From Couchioplanes caeruleus (GTDB lineage Bacteria > Actinomycetota > Actinomycetes > Mycobacteriales > Micromonosporaceae), in assembly GCF_023499255.1 (NCBI RefSeq), contig NZ_CP092183.1, positions 4,460,501 through 4,524,500 on the forward strand: a stretch of DNA of 64,000 nucleotides, written 5' to 3'. The position numbers and the translations under genes were made by a program. Shown here in pieces: positions 6,979 to 14,309 of the stretch. The notes beneath the pieces are model-generated. The model saw only the letters and a program-made list of their open reading frames with translations, was not told the origin of the DNA and searched no databases. Position 1 is the first letter of the stretch. The number at the start of each line of letters is the position of its first letter.

Positions 6979-7962
6979 ATGACGCGACGAGGGATCACGT
7001 ACGACACCGGGTTCCGGCACGGCGACGGGCCCAGCACCCACGAGCCGTTCGGCCACCAGGCGGTACGCCGCGACCTGCGGGTGATCCGCGAGGAGCTGCG
7101 GTGTACCGCCGTACGCGTGACGGGCGGTGACCCCGGCCGCCTGGAGCTCGCCGCGCAGGCCGCCGCCGAGGCCGGGCTGGAGGTGTGGTTCTCGCCGTTC
7201 ACCAGCGACCTGACCACCGCCGGGCTGCTCGGCGTGCTGGCCGACTGCGCCGAGCGGGCCGAGCGGCTGCGCGCCGGGGGCGCCGAGGTCGTCATGGTGA
7301 CCGGCGCCGAGCTGACCCTGTTCACGAAGGGCTTCCTGCCGGGCGAGACCCTGGAGGAACGGCTGGCGCTGCTGTCGCGCGGCGGCCTGCGGACCGAGGA
7401 GATCCGGCCGCGCCTCAACGCGTTCCTCGGCGAGGCCGTCGCGGTGGTGCGGTCCCGCTTCGGGGGACGGGTCACCTACGCGGCGCTGCCCTCGGAGCAG
7501 GTCGACTGGGCGCCGTTCGACCTCGTGGGCGTGGACCTGTACCGGTCGAAGGAGACGGCCGACGTGTATCCGTACGCGGTGCAGTCGCTCGCGACGTTCG
7601 GCAAGCCGGTGGCGATCACCGAATTCGGCTGCACGACGTTCCGCGGCGCGGCGGACCTCGGCGCCCGCGGCATGTTCATCGTGGACTGGGACGGGGCCAC
7701 GCCGCGGGCGCTGACGGGCGGCATCGTGCGCGACGAGCAGGAGCAGGTCCGCTACCTGCGCGAGCTGCTCGACGTGTTCGAGGAGAACGGCGTGGACCAT
7801 GCCTTCTGGTGCACGTTCGCGTCGTACAACCTGCCGGGCCGCTTCGACGCCGCGTCGTACGGGCTGGTACGGGTCGCCGAGGACGGCACCTGGGAACCCA
7901 AGGCGGCGTTCGCGGCCTACGCGAAGGCGAACTCGGCGATCGCGGCGAGCGACGGGCGGTAA
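6979..7962 (+). CDS. uncharacterised TIM-barrel (glycoside hydrolase-like) protein
   Basis: The 327-residue soluble protein has alternating strand and helix segments typical of a beta/alpha barrel, with conserved-looking acidic ends at VTGAELTLF, FDLVGVDLYRS and AITEFGCTTF. The last resembles the catalytic Glu strand of clan A glycosidases. Related actinobacterial proteins are often labelled abortive infection protein, but I know of no firm basis for that label. The ATG at 6979 has no ribosome binding site and lies 6 bases after TACCCT, so the mRNA is probably leaderless. It is divergently paired with a TetR regulator through the shared operator. Confidence 0.7.
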   Translation: MTRRGITYDTGFRHGDGPSTHEPFGHQAVRRDLRVIREELRCTAVRVTGGDPGRLELAAQAAAEAGLEVWFSPFTSDLTTAGLLGVLADCAERAERLRAGGAEVVMVTGAELTLFTKGFLPGETLEERLALLSRGGLRTEEIRPRLNAFLGEAVAVVRSRFGGRVTYAALPSEQVDWAPFDLVGVDLYRSKETADVYPYAVQSLATFGKPVAITEFGCTTFRGAADLGARGMFIVDWDGATPRALTGGIVRDEQEQVRYLRELLDVFEENGVDHAFWCTFASYNLPGRFDAASYGLVRVAEDGTWEPKAAFAAYAKANSAIAASDGR

Positions 7963-8408
7963 CCGTCCGCGGTGTCGACGACGAGCGTCGGGACGTCCAT
8001 CGTGATCGGTTCCCAGGCCGGCGGCCGGGCCAGCAGGGCGGCGTCGTCGTGGGCCGCGTCGGCGGCCATCCGGGCGGCGATCCGGGCGCGGACCACGCCG
8101 GCCGGCGGCGCGCAGCGGATGACCCGCAGTGGGGTCAGCGCGGCGAGTGCCTCCAGCCGGGGCCGCCACAGCCGGTCCTGGAACGCCGCCTCCGCGACCG
8201 CGGTGACCCGGCCGCGGGCCAGCACCTCGAGCACGCCGAAGAACGTCTCGAGCGTGTGCAGGTAGCCGTCGTCCGGCGTGCCGGCGTGCACCACGCCGAC
8301 GCGGATCTCGTCGCGGCAGACCGCCGGGCAGCCGAGCGTGCCGGCCAGCGCGTGGGCCAGCGTGGACTTGCCCGTGCCCGGCGCGCCGCTGACGACGACC
8401 AGCGTCAT
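7917..8408 (-). CDS. P-loop AAA-type ATPase or small-molecule kinase
   Basis: The 163-residue protein begins MTLVVVSGAPGTGKSTLAHAL, a Walker A motif at residues 8-15. A typical kinase-like DEIRVGVV segment follows, with a lid-like stretch of arginines near RARIAARMAA. The size and layout match the adenylylsulphate-kinase or chloramphenicol-phosphotransferase-like AAA_33 family, whose substrates vary. Its ATG overlaps the stop of the upstream methyltransferase (ATGA at 8405-8408), so it is the last gene of the exporter/radical SAM/methyltransferase operon. Its 3' end overlaps the TIM-barrel gene convergently. Confidence 0.75.
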   Translation of the reverse strand: MTLVVVSGAPGTGKSTLAHALAGTLGCPAVCRDEIRVGVVHAGTPDDGYLHTLETFFGVLEVLARGRVTAVAEAAFQDRLWRPRLEALAALTPLRVIRCAPPAGVVRARIAARMAADAAHDDAALLARPPAWEPITMDVPTLVVDTADGYRPSLAAIAEFAFA

Positions 8409-9211
8409 GCGTCCCGGGCGGCCACGGTGTACCGCACGGTCGTCGTGAGGTGCAGGGCGCCGTCGTCGGCGCGCGCGCCCTCCAGCTCCGCCGCCGCGGC
8501 AGCCGTGGCCCGCGGCAGCGCCTCCGGCGAGATGTGGTTGAGCACCTGCCGGCCGGCGTGCGAGGCGACCCATCGCATGAAGTGCTCGAGGTCGCGGAAC
8601 CGGCTCACCACGACGCCCTCGGAGACGGTGACCGGCCCGTAACCGGCCTCGGCCAGCGCCGCCCGGATGCTCTTCTCGTCCTGGAACGTGGCCAGGCCCG
8701 CCGGCTGCCGGTCCACCAGGCCCGTCGCGAACTGCGACAGGGCCTTGACCGCCCGGGTGTATCGCGGGTCGTGCGCGGCGAAGGAGCTGAAGGCCAGTCG
8801 TCCACCGGGCCTCAGCAGCTCCCTGTACGCCCGCAGCGCGGCCGGCGGATCCGGCAGGAAGAACAGCACCTGCCCGGCCGTCACCACGTCGAAGGTGCCC
8901 GGCGCGAACTCCGGCCGCTGGGCGTCGCCGGCGGTGAGCGAGACCGTGGTCAGCCCGGCCAGCGCCCGCGCGGTCAGCTCCACCATGGCCGGGGCCAGGT
9001 CGATGCCGGTGACCCGCCCGTGCGGCCCCGCGGCGGCCGCGGCCGGTACGAGCACCGCCCCGCGCCCGCAGCCCACGTCGAGCACGTGCTCGCCGGCCCT
9101 GATGCCGGCGCGGCGGACCAGCTCGGCTCCCATGGGCGTGAAGAACTCGACGTCGACGGCGTCGTACGTGGCCGCCGCCTCGTCGAAGGCGCGAATCAGC
9201 TCAGAAGGCAT
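8405..9211 (-). CDS. class I SAM-dependent methyltransferase
   Basis: The 268-residue protein has a Rossmann-type methyltransferase core. VLDVGCGRGAVLVPAA near residue 44 is the SAM-binding glycine loop, VTGIDLAPAMV supplies the acidic residue, and FDVVTAGQVLFFLPDP is motif IV. The closest match by pattern is the UbiE/Methyltransf_11 type, with a small-molecule acceptor that cannot be guessed. The ATG at 9211 lies 11 bases inside the upstream radical SAM gene, and the stop overlaps the kinase start, so all are translated from one message. Confidence 0.85.
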   Translation of the reverse strand: MPSELIRAFDEAAATYDAVDVEFFTPMGAELVRRAGIRAGEHVLDVGCGRGAVLVPAAAAAGPHGRVTGIDLAPAMVELTARALAGLTTVSLTAGDAQRPEFAPGTFDVVTAGQVLFFLPDPPAALRAYRELLRPGGRLAFSSFAAHDPRYTRAVKALSQFATGLVDRQPAGLATFQDEKSIRAALAEAGYGPVTVSEGVVVSRFRDLEHFMRWVASHAGRQVLNHISPEALPRATAAAAAELEGARADDGALHLTTTVRYTVAARDA

Positions 9212-10259
9212 AGCGGATCCGACAATACGGTGTCACCCGGTCGATCACCTCGGTGAGTGCCGCCACATTGCGGCCCTTGTCGCCGGTGCGGTATCGCACG
9301 TTGAGCGCGCCGTTCTGCGAGCGCTTGACCTGCTGCAGGTCGGGGCGCCACAGCAGCTCCTCGGCCTTCGGGTGCCAGCCCAGGTTGACCTCGTGCAGGT
9401 CGCGGTTGTGGGTGAGGAAGATGACCTCCGCCGCGAGCTGCGCCTTCGCGGCCGGGCCGATGCCGGCGTCCAGCTCGGACAGCATCGCGGCCCAGTCCTC
9501 CAGCCAGCCGTCGCGCACCACGACCGGGCTGAAGTTGACGTGCACCTCGTACCCGGCCGCGACGAAGTCGTCGATGGCGGCGATCCGCTCGGCGATCGGG
9601 CTGGTGCGGATGTCGAGCAGCTTCGCGTCGCGGTGCGGCATCAGCGAGAAACGGATCCGGGTACGCCCCTGAGGGTCCCACTCGAGCAGGTCGCGGTTGA
9701 CGTGCTTGGTGGCGAAGCTGGCCTTGGCGTGGGGCAGCCAGCGGAACAGCTCGACGAGGTCGCGCACGTTGTCGCTGATCCGTGCGTCGAGCGAGCAGTC
9801 GGAATTCTCGCCGATGTCGTAGACCCAGGCCTCAGGGTCGCACTCGTTCGGCGCCGGCTTCACGCCCTGGCGGCCGGCGTGGCGCTGCACGTACCCGAGG
9901 ATCTTGTCGATGTTGGCGAACACGGTGATCGGGTTGGAGTAGCCCTTGCGGCGGGGCACGTAGCAGTACGCGCAGGCCATCGCGCATCCGTTGGCCGTGG
10001 ACGGCGCGATGAAGTCCGCGGAGCGGCCGTTGGGGCGGGCGGTCAGCGACTTCTTCACGCCGAGCACCAGGGCCTCGCGCTTGATGCGGACCCAGCGGTT
10101 GACGTTGGTCTCGTCGCCGTACAGCTCGGGGATGCGGCTGTGACTCTCCACCTCGACGCGCTCGGCGTCCGGGAACCGGGCCAGGATCTCCCGCCCGCGT
10201 GGCAGCTCCGCGGCCGCCGGTTCGACATAGATGCGCCGGATGTCGAGAAGGTCGCTCAT
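9201..10259 (-). CDS. spore photoproduct lyase-family radical SAM protein
   Basis: The 352-residue protein has the iron-sulphur ligands Cys92, Cys96 and Cys99 in CAMACAYCY, the CX3CX2C spacing used by spore photoproduct lyase, followed by the same aromatic residue. Cys155 in ENSDCSLDARISDN lies where the lyase has its catalytic cysteine. Spore photoproduct lyase repairs UV-induced thymine dimers in endospores. Actinobacteria carry divergent relatives of unproven role, and DNA repair is a reasonable but unproven guess. The ATG at 10259 overlaps the stop of the exporter gene (ATGA). It is coupled to a methyltransferase and a kinase downstream. Confidence 0.8.
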   Translation of the reverse strand: MSDLLDIRRIYVEPAAAELPRGREILARFPDAERVEVESHSRIPELYGDETNVNRWVRIKREALVLGVKKSLTARPNGRSADFIAPSTANGCAMACAYCYVPRRKGYSNPITVFANIDKILGYVQRHAGRQGVKPAPNECDPEAWVYDIGENSDCSLDARISDNVRDLVELFRWLPHAKASFATKHVNRDLLEWDPQGRTRIRFSLMPHRDAKLLDIRTSPIAERIAAIDDFVAAGYEVHVNFSPVVVRDGWLEDWAAMLSELDAGIGPAAKAQLAAEVIFLTHNRDLHEVNLGWHPKAEELLWRPDLQQVKRSQNGALNVRYRTGDKGRNVAALTEVIDRVTPYCRIRYAF

Positions 10260-11683
10260 GCCGGTACAACCTCGCGCAGCTCGACACCGGCACGCTCGGC
10301 GGTGGCGCGCGCCCGGCGGCCCGTGGTCAGCAGGCCGAGGACCAGGATGACGAGCCCGCAGCCGACCATGATCCACCAGCCGGACCGGGAGGCCTGGGCC
10401 AGCCGCGCGCCGGCCGCCCCGTCCAGGCCGGAGACGACGACGGCCCCGATGATCGCGACGCCCAGCGCGGAGCCGACCTGCCGGCTCGTCGAGGCGATCG
10501 CGGCCGCGACCCCGGCCTGGGCCCGGGGCAGGCCGGACATGGCGGTGTTGGTGATCGGGGCGTTCACCATGCCGAAGCCGAACCCGAACATCGCGTAGCT
10601 CGCGGCGAGCAGCCACACCGGCGTGTCCGGCGCGAGCCGGGTCAGCGGCAGCATCGCCACGGCGATCGCCGCGCCGGCCAGCATCAGCGGCAGGCGCGGG
10701 CCCCGGGCGCCGACGATGCGCCCGGACAGCGGCGCCACCACCGCGGTCGTCAGCGCCATCGGCAGCGTGTAGAGACCCGCGTGCAGCGCCGACAGGCCGC
10801 GGACCTCCTGCAGGTACAGCGAGTTGAGGAACAGGAAGCCGCCCAGCGTGCCGAACGCGCAGACGGCGATCAGCGTGGCGCCGGAGAACGGGACGCTGCG
10901 GAACACGCGCAGGTCAAGCAGCGGCTCGCGCCGGCGGTTCTCGTACCGGATCAGCGTGACCAGCGCGGCCGCGCCCGCGACGAAGCAGCCCACGATGGCC
11001 GGTGCCGCCCACCCCACCGCCGGGCCCTCGATGATGCCGAAGGTGACGGTGGCCAGGACCAGCAGGACCAGGACCTGGCCGGCCGGGTCGAGGCGGCGCG
11101 GCCGGGCGGCGCGGGACTCAGGCACGAACACCGCGGCCAGCACGAACGCGGCGACCCCGACCGGCACGTTGATCCAGAAGATCGACCGCCAGCCCAGCCC
11201 GGCCACCAGGGCGCCGCCGAGCACCGGCCCGAGCGCCATGCTCAGCCCCACCACGCCGCCCCACACGCCGATCGCCCGGGCCCGCTCGCGCGGCTCGGTG
11301 AAGGTGTTCGTGATGATCGACATCGCGACCGGGTTGAGCATCGAGCCGCCGACCGCCTGCACCGTGCGGAACGCGATGAGCCAGCCCAGGTCCGGGGCGA
11401 TGCTGCACAGCAGCGACCCGGCGGTGAACAGCGCCAGCCCGGTCTGGAAGGTGCGGCGCCGGCCCACCCGGTCGGCGGTGGACCCGGCCAGCACCAGCAG
11501 GCTGGCCAGCACCAGCGTGTACGCGTCGATGACCCACTGCAGCCCGGACACCGAGGCGCCGAGGTCGGCGCGCAACGAGGGCAGCGCGATGTTCACGATC
11601 GTGGCGTCCAGGCCCACGATGAACAGGCTCAGGCAGCAGATCGCGAGAATCAGCAGGCGGCGGCGGGGGGTGGGCTCGGGCAT
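10256..11683 (-). CDS. DHA2-family MFS drug exporter
   Basis: The 475-residue integral membrane protein has about 14 predicted helices. Motif D1 LFIVGLDATIVNIALP lies in helix 1, motif A DRVGRRRTFQTG follows helix 2, and motif C GLSMALGPVLGG is in helix 5, all hallmarks of the 14-TMS H+/drug antiporters. A final basic GRRARATAERAG tail is cytoplasmic. It starts at an ATG at 11683 and is the first gene of a four-gene operon with the lyase-like protein, the methyltransferase and the kinase. It diverges from the second transporter over 62 bases. Substrate unknown. Confidence 0.9.
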   Translation of the reverse strand: MPEPTPRRRLLILAICCLSLFIVGLDATIVNIALPSLRADLGASVSGLQWVIDAYTLVLASLLVLAGSTADRVGRRRTFQTGLALFTAGSLLCSIAPDLGWLIAFRTVQAVGGSMLNPVAMSIITNTFTEPRERARAIGVWGGVVGLSMALGPVLGGALVAGLGWRSIFWINVPVGVAAFVLAAVFVPESRAARPRRLDPAGQVLVLLVLATVTFGIIEGPAVGWAAPAIVGCFVAGAAALVTLIRYENRRREPLLDLRVFRSVPFSGATLIAVCAFGTLGGFLFLNSLYLQEVRGLSALHAGLYTLPMALTTAVVAPLSGRIVGARGPRLPLMLAGAAIAVAMLPLTRLAPDTPVWLLAASYAMFGFGFGMVNAPITNTAMSGLPRAQAGVAAAIASTSRQVGSALGVAIIGAVVVSGLDGAAGARLAQASRSGWWIMVGCGLVILVLGLLTTGRRARATAERAGVELREVVPA

Positions 11684-11745
11684 CGGTTCATTTGTACCGC
11701 CGGGAGACGTGCATGATGCAGTTATCGGTGGGGTAGCTGCGTCAC

Positions 11746-13203
11746 ATGACCACGAACGATGCCGGTACGGTGCGCACGAACGTGCCCGCCCGCCTCGACG
11801 GGCTGCCCTGGGCCCGCTGGCACTGGATGATCGTCATCGGCCTCGGCACCGTCTGGATCCTGGACGGGCTCGAGGTCACCATCGTCGGCAACCTCTCCGG
11901 CCGGCTCGCGGAGCCCGGCAGCGGCCTGGACATCACGCAGAGCCAGGTCACCGGCTTCGGCGCGGCGACGTACGTGCTCGGCGCCTGCTTCGGCGCGCTG
12001 TTCTTCGGCTGGGTCACCGACCGGTTCGGCCGCAGGAAGCTGTTCATGCTGACGCTCGGGGTCTACCTGTTCGGTACGGCGATGACCGCGCTGAGCTTCG
12101 ACCCGTGGTGGTTCTTCGTCTTCCGCTTCATCACCGGCGCCGGCATCGGCGGCGAGTACGCGGCGATCAACTCCGCGATCGACGAGCTGATCCCGGCACG
12201 GCACCGCGGCCGCATCGACATCGTCATCAACGGCACGTTCTGGGCCGGCGCGGCGGTGGGCGCCCTGGTGACGGTGCCGATCCTGACCCAGCTGCCGGTG
12301 TCCTGGGGCTGGCGGGCCGCCTTCGGGCTCGGGGTGGTGCTCGGGCTGGTGATCCTGCTGGTGCGCCGGCACGTCCCGGAGAGCCCGCGCTGGCTGTTCA
12401 TCCACGGTCGCGGCGACGAGGCCGAGACGCTGGTGCGCGAGGTCGAGCGGACGGTCGAGCGCGAGGACGACGTCACCCTCGAGCCGGCCGAGCAGTACAT
12501 CACCATCAAGCAGCGCCGGTCGATCGGCTTCGCGGAGATCGCGAGGACGCTCGTGCGGCGGTACCCGAAGCGGGCCGCGCTGGGCCTCGCCCTCTTCGTC
12601 GGCCAGGCGTTCCTCTACAACGCCGTCACCTTCGGGTACGCGCAGATCCTGCAGACCTTCTTCGACGTGCCGTCGGGCAGCACGGGCTACTACTTCGCGG
12701 TGATCGCCGTGGGCAACCTGATCGGCCCGCTCGTGCTGGCGCCGCTCTTCGACTCGGTCGGCCGCAAGATCATGATCACCGGCACGTACGTGGTCTCCGG
12801 TGTCCTGCTGCTGGTGACCGCCTGGCTGTTCGCCACGGGCGCGCTCACGGCCGTGACGATGACCGTGTGCTGGTGCGTGGTGCTGTTCTTCGCCTCCGCG
12901 GGGGCCAGCTCGGCGTACCTGACGGTCAGCGAGATCTTCCCGATGGAGACCCGCGCGCTGGCGATCGCGTTCTTCTACGCCGTGGGCACCGCGGTCGGCG
13001 GTGTGAGCGGCCCGCTGCTCTTCGCCGAGCTGGTCGGCACGGGCAAGGTCGGCGACACCGTGCTCGCGTTCGCCATCGGCGCCGTGCTGATGATCGCCGC
13101 CGGGCTCGTCGAGGCGGTCCTGGGCGTCAAGGCGGAGCGGCAGAGTCTGGAGCAGCTGGCCACGCCATTGACGGCCGCCGATGCCGCCGGGGCCCGGTCG
13201 TGA
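11746..13203 (+). CDS. MFS sugar/acid:proton symporter-type transporter
   Basis: The 485-residue membrane protein has 12 predicted helices with the sugar porter/aromatic acid symporter pattern. TVWILDGLEVTIVGNL is in helix 1, DRFGRRKLFM is the motif A loop between helices 2 and 3, and VPESPRWLFIHGR lies before the long central cytoplasmic loop. Such proteins usually import sugars, organic acids or aromatic acids with protons. A GGTGGGG element lies 10-15 bases before the ATG. It is divergent from the DHA2 exporter and monocistronic. Substrate cannot be told. Confidence 0.88.
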   Translation: MTTNDAGTVRTNVPARLDGLPWARWHWMIVIGLGTVWILDGLEVTIVGNLSGRLAEPGSGLDITQSQVTGFGAATYVLGACFGALFFGWVTDRFGRRKLFMLTLGVYLFGTAMTALSFDPWWFFVFRFITGAGIGGEYAAINSAIDELIPARHRGRIDIVINGTFWAGAAVGALVTVPILTQLPVSWGWRAAFGLGVVLGLVILLVRRHVPESPRWLFIHGRGDEAETLVREVERTVEREDDVTLEPAEQYITIKQRRSIGFAEIARTLVRRYPKRAALGLALFVGQAFLYNAVTFGYAQILQTFFDVPSGSTGYYFAVIAVGNLIGPLVLAPLFDSVGRKIMITGTYVVSGVLLLVTAWLFATGALTAVTMTVCWCVVLFFASAGASSAYLTVSEIFPMETRALAIAFFYAVGTAVGGVSGPLLFAELVGTGKVGDTVLAFAIGAVLMIAAGLVEAVLGVKAERQSLEQLATPLTAADAAGARS

Positions 13204-13210
13204 TCGGTTT

Positions 13211-13236
13211 GTTTATCGCGTAAACGGCCGGGGACT
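13211..13236 (+). promoter_or_regulatory. possible SigB/SigF-type promoter
   Basis: GTTT (13211-13214), a 16-base spacer and GGGACT (13231-13236) resemble the actinobacterial general-stress promoter (GTTT, 14-16 bases, GGGTAC). It lies about 40 bases before the PRC-barrel stress gene. The same GTTT-N16-GGGNNY layout precedes the csbD-like gene at 48107. The match is partial. Confidence 0.35.
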
Positions 13237-13273
13237 GAAGGGGTGTACCCGACCCCCCGGAAGGACAGATTCC

Positions 13274-14167
13274 ATGATCACGCGCAACGACATCCCCCGG
13301 CTCTACGGCATGGACGTGTACGAGACCGACGGCAGCAAGATCGGCTCGACCGCCGAGATCTACCTCGACGAGCAGACCGGCGAGCCCGAGTGGCTGGCCG
13401 TCAAGACCGGCCTGTTCGGCACCAAGCAGTCGTTCGTACCGCTGCAGCGCGCCGAGGTCGGCGACGACCGCATCACCGTCCCGTTCGCCAAGGACCAGGT
13501 CAAGGACGCGCCGCGGATCGACCCCGACGGGCGGCTGACCCCGCAGGAGGAGGACGAGCTGTACCGGCACTACGGCCTCTCGTCCACCGGCGGCACCCTC
13601 GACAGCTCCTCGGGTCGCGAGAGCCGGACGGAGGGTCGCGACAGCTGGACGGACAGGGGCGAGAACCGGACGGAGACGAGCGAGACCGCGACCGGCACCG
13701 GCCGCTACGACACCGACCGTCGTGACACCGACCGCTATGACACCGAGCGCACCGGCACCGACCGTGCCACCTCGCGCAGCGCGGACACCTCTACCGACGC
13801 CATGACGCGCTCGGAGGAGCGCCTGGTGGCCGACACCGAGCGCGAGCAGGTCGGCAAGGCCCGGCTGCGCAAGTACGTCGTCACCGAGCAGGAGCAGGTG
13901 ACCGTGCCGGTGACCCGCGAGGAGGTCCGCCTCGAGCGCGAGCCCGTCACCGAGGCCAACCGCGGCGACGCGTTCAGCGGCCCCGACATCACCGAGAGCG
14001 AGCACGAGGTGACGCTGCACGCCGAGCGGCCCGTGGTCGAGACCGAGGCCGTGCCGGTGGAGCGGGTACGCCTCGGCAAGGAGACCGTCCGCGACGAGGA
14101 GACCGTCCGCGGCGAGGTCCGCAAGGAGCAGATCGATTTCGACGACCCGAACTCCGAGCGCCGCTGA
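13274..14167 (+). CDS. PRC-barrel and DUF2382 stress-associated protein
   Basis: The 297-residue hydrophilic protein has an N-terminal PRC-barrel (residues 1-85, RLYGMDVYETDGSKIG, WLAVKTGLFG). A low-complexity linker rich in Arg, Asp, Thr and Gly follows, with repeated RYDTDR-like units (about 105-165). The C-terminal DUF2382 domain reads RLRKYVVTEQEQVTVPVTREEVRLEREPV in part. Proteins of this type are common in actinobacteria and tend to be induced by desiccation or heat. The ATG at 13274 follows GGAAGGAC. A candidate SigB-type promoter lies upstream and a 13-bp hairpin downstream. Confidence 0.88.
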   Translation: MITRNDIPRLYGMDVYETDGSKIGSTAEIYLDEQTGEPEWLAVKTGLFGTKQSFVPLQRAEVGDDRITVPFAKDQVKDAPRIDPDGRLTPQEEDELYRHYGLSSTGGTLDSSSGRESRTEGRDSWTDRGENRTETSETATGTGRYDTDRRDTDRYDTERTGTDRATSRSADTSTDAMTRSEERLVADTEREQVGKARLRKYVVTEQEQVTVPVTREEVRLEREPVTEANRGDAFSGPDITESEHEVTLHAERPVVETEAVPVERVRLGKETVRDEETVRGEVRKEQIDFDDPNSERR

Positions 14168-14183
14168 GCTTCGCACATCCGGC

Positions 14184-14216
14184 CGGCGTCCCGGGGCAGC
14201 ACGCCCCGGGACGCCG
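14184..14216 (+). terminator. hairpin terminator after the PRC-barrel gene
   Basis: CGGCGTCCCGGGG (14184-14196) pairs perfectly with CCCCGGGACGCCG (14204-14216) around a 7-base loop, followed by CTGCGTTTCT. The position, 17 bases after the stop, suits an intrinsic terminator with a weak T-tract. Confidence 0.7.
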
Positions 14217-14309
14217 CTGCGTTTCTGCTCACCCCGGACACCAGGGTTGAGCGGCGGGCGCGCGGGGAAGACGAGCGGCAAGCCGCCGACCCCCGCGAGG
14301 AGCGACCGC

